A DNA stretch of 64,000 nt from an uncultured Granulosicoccaceae bacterium (GTDB taxonomy: Bacteria; Pseudomonadota; Gammaproteobacteria; Granulosicoccales; Granulosicoccaceae), in the NCBI GenBank assembly GCA_937931165.1, contig CALHCI010000104.1, forward strand, positions 1 to 64,000, written 5' to 3'. The translations under genes were made by a program, and so were the position numbers. The notes beneath the pieces are model-generated. The model did not search any database and was not told the origin of the DNA. It saw only the letters and a list, made by a program, of their open reading frames with translations. Below are positions 60,299 to 64,000 of the stretch, in pieces. Each line of letters begins with the position of its first letter. Position 1 is the stretch's first letter.

Positions 60299-61045
60299 TT
60301 ACTCGTCTGACAGTGCCGCGCTGCGGGCAGCTTCGGCGAGTTCGCGGTAGCGCTTCAAGTCATCTTCAAACATCATTGCGACTTGTCTGCGTTCTTTGAG
60401 CTTTGATTTAATCAGCGCGTTGGTGCTGTCGATGCTTCGTATTACTGCACTACGGTCTGAATCGAGCGCTTCGCTTGGTGCCAGTCCGCGTTCGGCGCGC
60501 TTACTGATTTTTTCTTCAATCAGGTCAAGGCGTGAATTCAGTATCACCATTTGATCGTACATACGCGTGACAGTACCGTCGATATGGCCGATGCGTTTGT
60601 CGCGTGTCCGGGTCAGGTCAGTTTCAGACGGAAATGACTTCACCAGCATTTCATCACGCTGGTTTTTGGCTGCCTTGATGCGCTTTTGTTCGTCTATTTG
60701 CTTTTGTTCTGCGCGACTGGGAATCCGTTTCACTGTGACACCTTGTGTGTTCAGTACTTGCGTGGATTCGTTGTAATCGGTCGGCGGCGGACGATCCTGG
60801 TAGGAGATGTTGCCGTTTTCGTCCACCCACTTATACCAGCGGGCATCTGCGGTAGACATTGCCATCAGCGCAGCGACAAACAGCCCGCTGGTGAGAGCGC
60901 GGAAAAACCAATGATTCACCGACGCAATTTCCGGTTGCGCAACGTGTTCCTGGCTAAACTGGTGAGCTGTGCTTTTTTTCACTGTCTTCTGCTGTTTCGC
61001 TTGCATGGACATCCTGGCGGACAACTTGGTTACCAATGTCGACAT
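60299..61045 (-). CDS. DUF4124 domain protein with coiled-coil tail
   Basis: 248 residues. A basic N-terminal part of about 45 residues precedes a hydrophobic segment (FFRALTSGLFVAALMAMSTADA). The DUF4124 domain follows: RWYKWVDENGNISYQDRPPP. The rest is a charged, helical, probably coiled region (EQKQIDEQKRIKAAKNQRDE). DUF4124 proteins are exported and of unknown role. The start is uncertain: an internal Met (MSMQAKQQ, about residue 12) would give a shorter cytosolic part. Convergent with argB and divergent from the exonuclease gene. Confidence 0.75.
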   Translation of the reverse strand: MSTLVTKLSARMSMQAKQQKTVKKSTAHQFSQEHVAQPEIASVNHWFFRALTSGLFVAALMAMSTADARWYKWVDENGNISYQDRPPPTDYNESTQVLNTQGVTVKRIPSRAEQKQIDEQKRIKAAKNQRDEMLVKSFPSETDLTRTRDKRIGHIDGTVTRMYDQMVILNSRLDLIEEKISKRAERGLAPSEALDSDRSAVIRSIDSTNALIKSKLKERRQVAMMFEDDLKRYRELAEAARSAALSDE

Positions 61046-61199
61046 TGTTTATAGCGGGACTTTGCAGAGATAATTGAGAAATACGCTGTGAATCAGTGAT
61101 TGTTTTGGTCTTGTAATTATTTGCAAAGCTAATGAGCGATAGCGCACATTAGCGAGGCTGTGCGATCATGCGTGTTCCGGCTTGCACCTGAAAAAACCA

Positions 61200-61979
61200 A
61201 TGAGAATCATCACATTAAACTGCAACGGCATTCGAGCAGCGGCGAAAAAGGGTTTTTTTGACTGGATGCAGGAGCAGCAGGCGGATGTGGTGTGTCTGCA
61301 GGAAACCAAGGCCCAGGAAGCGCAATTGCAGGATGAATTGTTTTCACCTGCCGGGTACACCCGCTACCTGCACGATGCCGAAAAAAAGGGCTACAGCGGT
61401 ACCGCGGTGTATAGCCGCGTGCCGGCCAGGAAGGTTGTTAAAGGGGTGGGTGACGAGCTGATTGATCAGGAAGGCCGCTATCTTGAAACCACATTCGGTA
61501 ACGTATCGGTGGTGTCGTTGTATATGCCGTCCGGAACTTCCGGTGATGAACGCCAGCAATTCAAATACCGCATGATGGACCTGTTCGTGCCGCACCTGCT
61601 TAAACTGAAAAAGCGCCGGCGTCCTTACATACTTTGCGGTGACTGGAACATAGCGCACCACAAAGCCGACATTAAAAACTGGCGCGGCAATCAGAAAAAC
61701 TCAGGATTTTTACCCGAAGAGCGTGAATGGCTTACCGAGCTTTTCGATCGACACAAGTATGTCGATGCCTTCCGTTGCCTGCCGCAGGAAGAGCACGCCT
61801 ACACCTGGTGGTCAAACCGCGGGCAGGCCTGGGCCAACAACACCGGATGGCGAATCGATTACCAGGTGTGCACACCTGACATGAGAGATAAAGTGAGTAA
61901 AACGCATATCTATAAAGACCAGCGTTTCTCCGACCATGCCCCGTTGATTATTGATTACGATTTTCAACTGGAAGCTTAG
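61200..61979 (+). CDS. xthA: Exodeoxyribonuclease III (AP endonuclease)
   Basis: Base-excision-repair nuclease that cuts abasic sites and trims 3' ends. EEP-fold motifs: MRIITLNCNGIRAAAKKGF at the N-terminus, VVCLQETKAQ with the metal Glu, CGDWNIAH, TWWSNRGQAWANNTGWRIDY and the terminal RFSDHAPLIIDY with the catalytic His. About 259 residues from ATG 61200; the in-frame start at 61182 adds six residues with no support. This is the ExoA/XthA class. Single gene. Confidence 0.95.
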   Translation: MRIITLNCNGIRAAAKKGFFDWMQEQQADVVCLQETKAQEAQLQDELFSPAGYTRYLHDAEKKGYSGTAVYSRVPARKVVKGVGDELIDQEGRYLETTFGNVSVVSLYMPSGTSGDERQQFKYRMMDLFVPHLLKLKKRRRPYILCGDWNIAHHKADIKNWRGNQKNSGFLPEEREWLTELFDRHKYVDAFRCLPQEEHAYTWWSNRGQAWANNTGWRIDYQVCTPDMRDKVSKTHIYKDQRFSDHAPLIIDYDFQLEA

Positions 61980-62071
61980 TCCGGGTTAGGAATCTGTGTG
62001 ACTGAAAGCCACGCTGATCTAACCGTGTTAACACCGTGCCCCGTACTTAATCACCAACAGGCTCAGACAAT

Positions 62072-63451
62072 ATGACCAGCGACACGACAAGTGACCGTTC
62101 TGATTTTTCTGTTTATTTCGATCGCAGAATGCTGCGCATTCTGCTGCTTGGCATTATCAGTGGTTTTCCTTGGGTATTGATCGGCACCGCTTTGACCCTC
62201 TGGTTAAAAGAAGACGGATTAAGCCGCAGCACAATTGGCTGGGCTGGTTTGATCTTTGGCGTCTACGCACTTAACTGGATGTGGGCTCCTCTGGTAGATC
62301 GCATTCGAATTCCTTTTTTGACAGATCGATTAGGCCATCGGAAGTCATGGATATTAACCATGCAGGTGATCATTGTGTTGTCGTTGTTAATCTGGAGTGT
62401 GATCAGCCCGGTAGATAATCTTAAAGCCGTTATTTTTATCGGATTGATTGTCGCCATATCTTCCGCAACGCAGGACATCACCATTGATGCGCTGCGCATT
62501 GAACAAATCAATGAGCACGAGTCTGCTGCGATGGCTGCAGGTGCGGCAGTCGCTGTGGTTGGCTGGTGGACCGGTTTTAAACTTGGCGGTGTTGTCGCGC
62601 TACGTCTTGCAGACTACCTTGAACAGTCAGGCGTTACTCATTACTGGCAAGTGACTTTTTTATGGCTGATTGGTTTGATTGTTTTATGCAACCTGGCGTT
62701 GATGTTAATTCCTGAGGTGTCATCTGCAGCGCGCCGGCTCTCACAACAGGAAGATCAATCGAGACTGGAGCAGAAGGTGCCGTTACCCGGAATTGCCGGA
62801 TGGTTTGCCAGTACCATTGTAAGCCCGTTGACCAGTTTCTTTCGCAAGAACGGCGTTGCGATTGGTATCGCCATACTGTCCTTCATCTTCCTGTTTAAGA
62901 TTGGTGAAGCTTTTATGGGCAAAATGTCGGTGGTGTTTTACAAGGAAATCGGCTTTAGCAAATCAGATATTGCGTTGTATTCAAAAACCTTCGGGTGGAT
63001 TACTACTGTTATTTTCACTTTGATAGGCGGCTGGATTGCAATGCGATCCGGTTCTGTCAGGGCATTGTTAATCGCAGGAATTGCCATGGCCGTCACCAAT
63101 GTGATGTTTAGCATACTTGCGTGGACCGGAAAGTCGGAATGGCTTTTCGCGGTATCAGTGATACTTGATGATATCGCCGCAGCGTTTGCCACAGTGGCTT
63201 TTGTAGCCTTTATATCCCGACTGGTAGATCGTACCTATACCGCGACTCAATACGCTTTGCTGGCGTCTATCGGAACGCTTGGCAGAACATTACTGGCTTC
63301 TTCTTCCGGGGCGATGGTCGATTGGCTTGGCGGCGACTGGGGAACGTTCTTTATTATTACTGCGCTAATGGTTATTCCGTCACTGATCATTCTGTGGTTC
63401 TTACGGAACCGTATCAACTTTGTGGAAGCCAACGGTAGAAGTGAAGCGTAG
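62072..63451 (+). CDS. AmpG-like MFS permease
   Basis: 459 residues with about 12 membrane segments. The N-terminal GFPWVLIGTALTLWLKEDGLS and GLIFGVYALNWMWAPLVDRI, followed by LGHRKSWILTMQ, match AmpG, which imports anhydro-muropeptides for wall recycling. The ATQDITIDALRIEQI motif in the fourth-fifth segments is also shared with AmpG and acetyl-CoA transporter relatives. Muropeptide uptake is therefore likely but not certain. No recycling or beta-lactamase genes are adjacent. Convergent with the gene at the window edge. Confidence 0.8.
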   Translation: MTSDTTSDRSDFSVYFDRRMLRILLLGIISGFPWVLIGTALTLWLKEDGLSRSTIGWAGLIFGVYALNWMWAPLVDRIRIPFLTDRLGHRKSWILTMQVIIVLSLLIWSVISPVDNLKAVIFIGLIVAISSATQDITIDALRIEQINEHESAAMAAGAAVAVVGWWTGFKLGGVVALRLADYLEQSGVTHYWQVTFLWLIGLIVLCNLALMLIPEVSSAARRLSQQEDQSRLEQKVPLPGIAGWFASTIVSPLTSFFRKNGVAIGIAILSFIFLFKIGEAFMGKMSVVFYKEIGFSKSDIALYSKTFGWITTVIFTLIGGWIAMRSGSVRALLIAGIAMAVTNVMFSILAWTGKSEWLFAVSVILDDIAAAFATVAFVAFISRLVDRTYTATQYALLASIGTLGRTLLASSSGAMVDWLGGDWGTFFIITALMVIPSLIILWFLRNRINFVEANGRSEA

Positions 63452-63475
63452 AGCCAGGGTAAAGAAATATGCCGG

Positions 63476-63970
63476 TTACTGATATTTGTCGGTAACCAGC
63501 GTGAGACTGGGTTTACCTGGTACTGGCATATCGCGCAAATCTTCAACAAATTCGGGTGAGTAGTTATGCTTACCCGGCCACCATGCCTTACCGGACAAGG
63601 CTTCGTTCATGGCCTGCGCCAGCTCATCCATAAAATTCTCACGGCGTTTGTTGTTTACCAGCCATTCACGAAACATAGGCTCGGTTGTTATTTGATCGGT
63701 GGAACCATCTCGCATTTTCCATTGCACACGGTATTTTGGACGCATATCACGCCACACCATCATGCCGATCAGCATGCTGAGCAGTGCAGGGATATAGACC
63801 AGTACAAACCCGCGTGAGGTTGTATCGAGCAGATCAATAATGAAAGTCAGTAAAAGCACGAAAAGCCCGGCCAGCAGTAAGCCTTTGCATAACCTTCTGT
63901 TGATCGCACTGCTTCGATAGTATTTTTTATCGAGGCTGATCATATGTTCGAACATATACGTTTTTAACAT
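63476..63970 (-). CDS. Uncharacterised membrane protein, 5' end possibly beyond the window
   Basis: 164 residues from ATG 63970. Two hydrophobic segments (about 30-48 and 55-72) are followed by a soluble C-terminal domain (WRDMRPKYRVQWKMRDG, then FREWLVNNKRRENFMDELAQAMN and SGKAWWPGKHNYSPEFVEDL). The frame stays open upstream to the end of the window, so a longer protein is possible; ATG 63943 (MISLDKKYY) is a shorter choice. No family is recognised. Convergent with the AmpG-like gene. Confidence 0.6.
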   Translation of the reverse strand: MLKTYMFEHMISLDKKYYRSSAINRRLCKGLLLAGLFVLLLTFIIDLLDTTSRGFVLVYIPALLSMLIGMMVWRDMRPKYRVQWKMRDGSTDQITTEPMFREWLVNNKRRENFMDELAQAMNEALSGKAWWPGKHNYSPEFVEDLRDMPVPGKPSLTLVTDKYQ

Positions 63971-64000
63971 ACGATCAAAAGGATCGATGTATGCCAGTCT

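Overview
The window looks like chromosomal DNA of a gammaproteobacterium. The evidence is gene order. It carries gmk-rpoZ-spoT-ridA-recG (the enterobacterial layout with ridA where trmH usually sits), coaBC-dut-algC-argB (a Pseudomonas/Xanthomonas-type order), sucA-sucB-lpd, envC-ctpA, a type II secretion (T2SS) gene run gspG to gspN, ubiA, comF, radC, gor and several OmpA-family envelope proteins. No rRNA, tRNA, CRISPR array, phage or integrase gene was recognised. I cannot name the genus.

Layout. 1-141 is the edge of a repeat-like terminus abutting a minus-strand envelope operon (metalloprotease-like protein, PGPGW membrane protein, EnvC, CtpA). 3.9-9.2 kb holds a cold-shock protein with an overlapping upstream mini-ORF, FadD, an alpha/beta hydrolase, YchJ and small DUF proteins. 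9.5-15.3 kb is the 2-oxoglutarate dehydrogenase complex (sucA, sucB, lpd). An orphan ATP-grasp protein follows. 16.7-22.5 kb is the gmk/rpoZ/spoT/ridA/recG cluster. 22.5-29.1 kb is a rhombosortase divergent from gspGHIJKLMN. 29.2-33.8 kb has CysQ, an NTF2-like protein, a calcium-repeat exoprotein with a Cys-containing C-terminal sorting tail, and two OmpA-type proteins. 33.9-49 kb is mixed housekeeping: SLC13 transporter, CBS protein, MetY, CoA-binding protein, a 59-residue zinc-ribbon-like protein, a degenerate GGDEF protein, Nudix enzymes, PatB/MalY, dodecin, a CAP lipoprotein, a SpoIIE phosphatase, an SRAP protein, an HTH protein and glutathione reductase. 49-53.4 kb is ubiA followed by two overlapping large GTPase genes. 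53.4-64 kb has comF, an OmpA lipoprotein, radC, a short inverted-repeat (MITE-like) element, coaBC-dut-algC-argB, a DUF4124 protein, exonuclease III, an AmpG-like permease and a partial membrane-protein gene at the edge.

How the parts may work together. The most coherent story is export and surface anchoring. Eight T2SS genes sit next to a rhombosortase, and 1.7 kb beyond gspN lies a secreted Asp-rich calcium-repeat protein. That protein ends in a Gly-Gly-Gly-Cys motif, a hydrophobic stretch and an Arg cluster, the architecture of C-terminal tails removed by intramembrane sorting proteases. A plausible reading is T2SS export, rhombosortase processing and surface attachment, followed by an OmpA-like barrel with the same kind of calcium repeat. 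The second candidate for a little-described system is the GTPase pair at 49976-53378. Both proteins replace the usual DxxG G3 motif by a shared D-x-P-D-F-D-S signature, and their genes overlap.

Several genes appear to use TTG or GTG starts (envC, gspG, gspI, gspL, gor, argB, probably nudC and the rhombosortase). Starts were chosen by ribosome-binding sites and family N-termini where possible.
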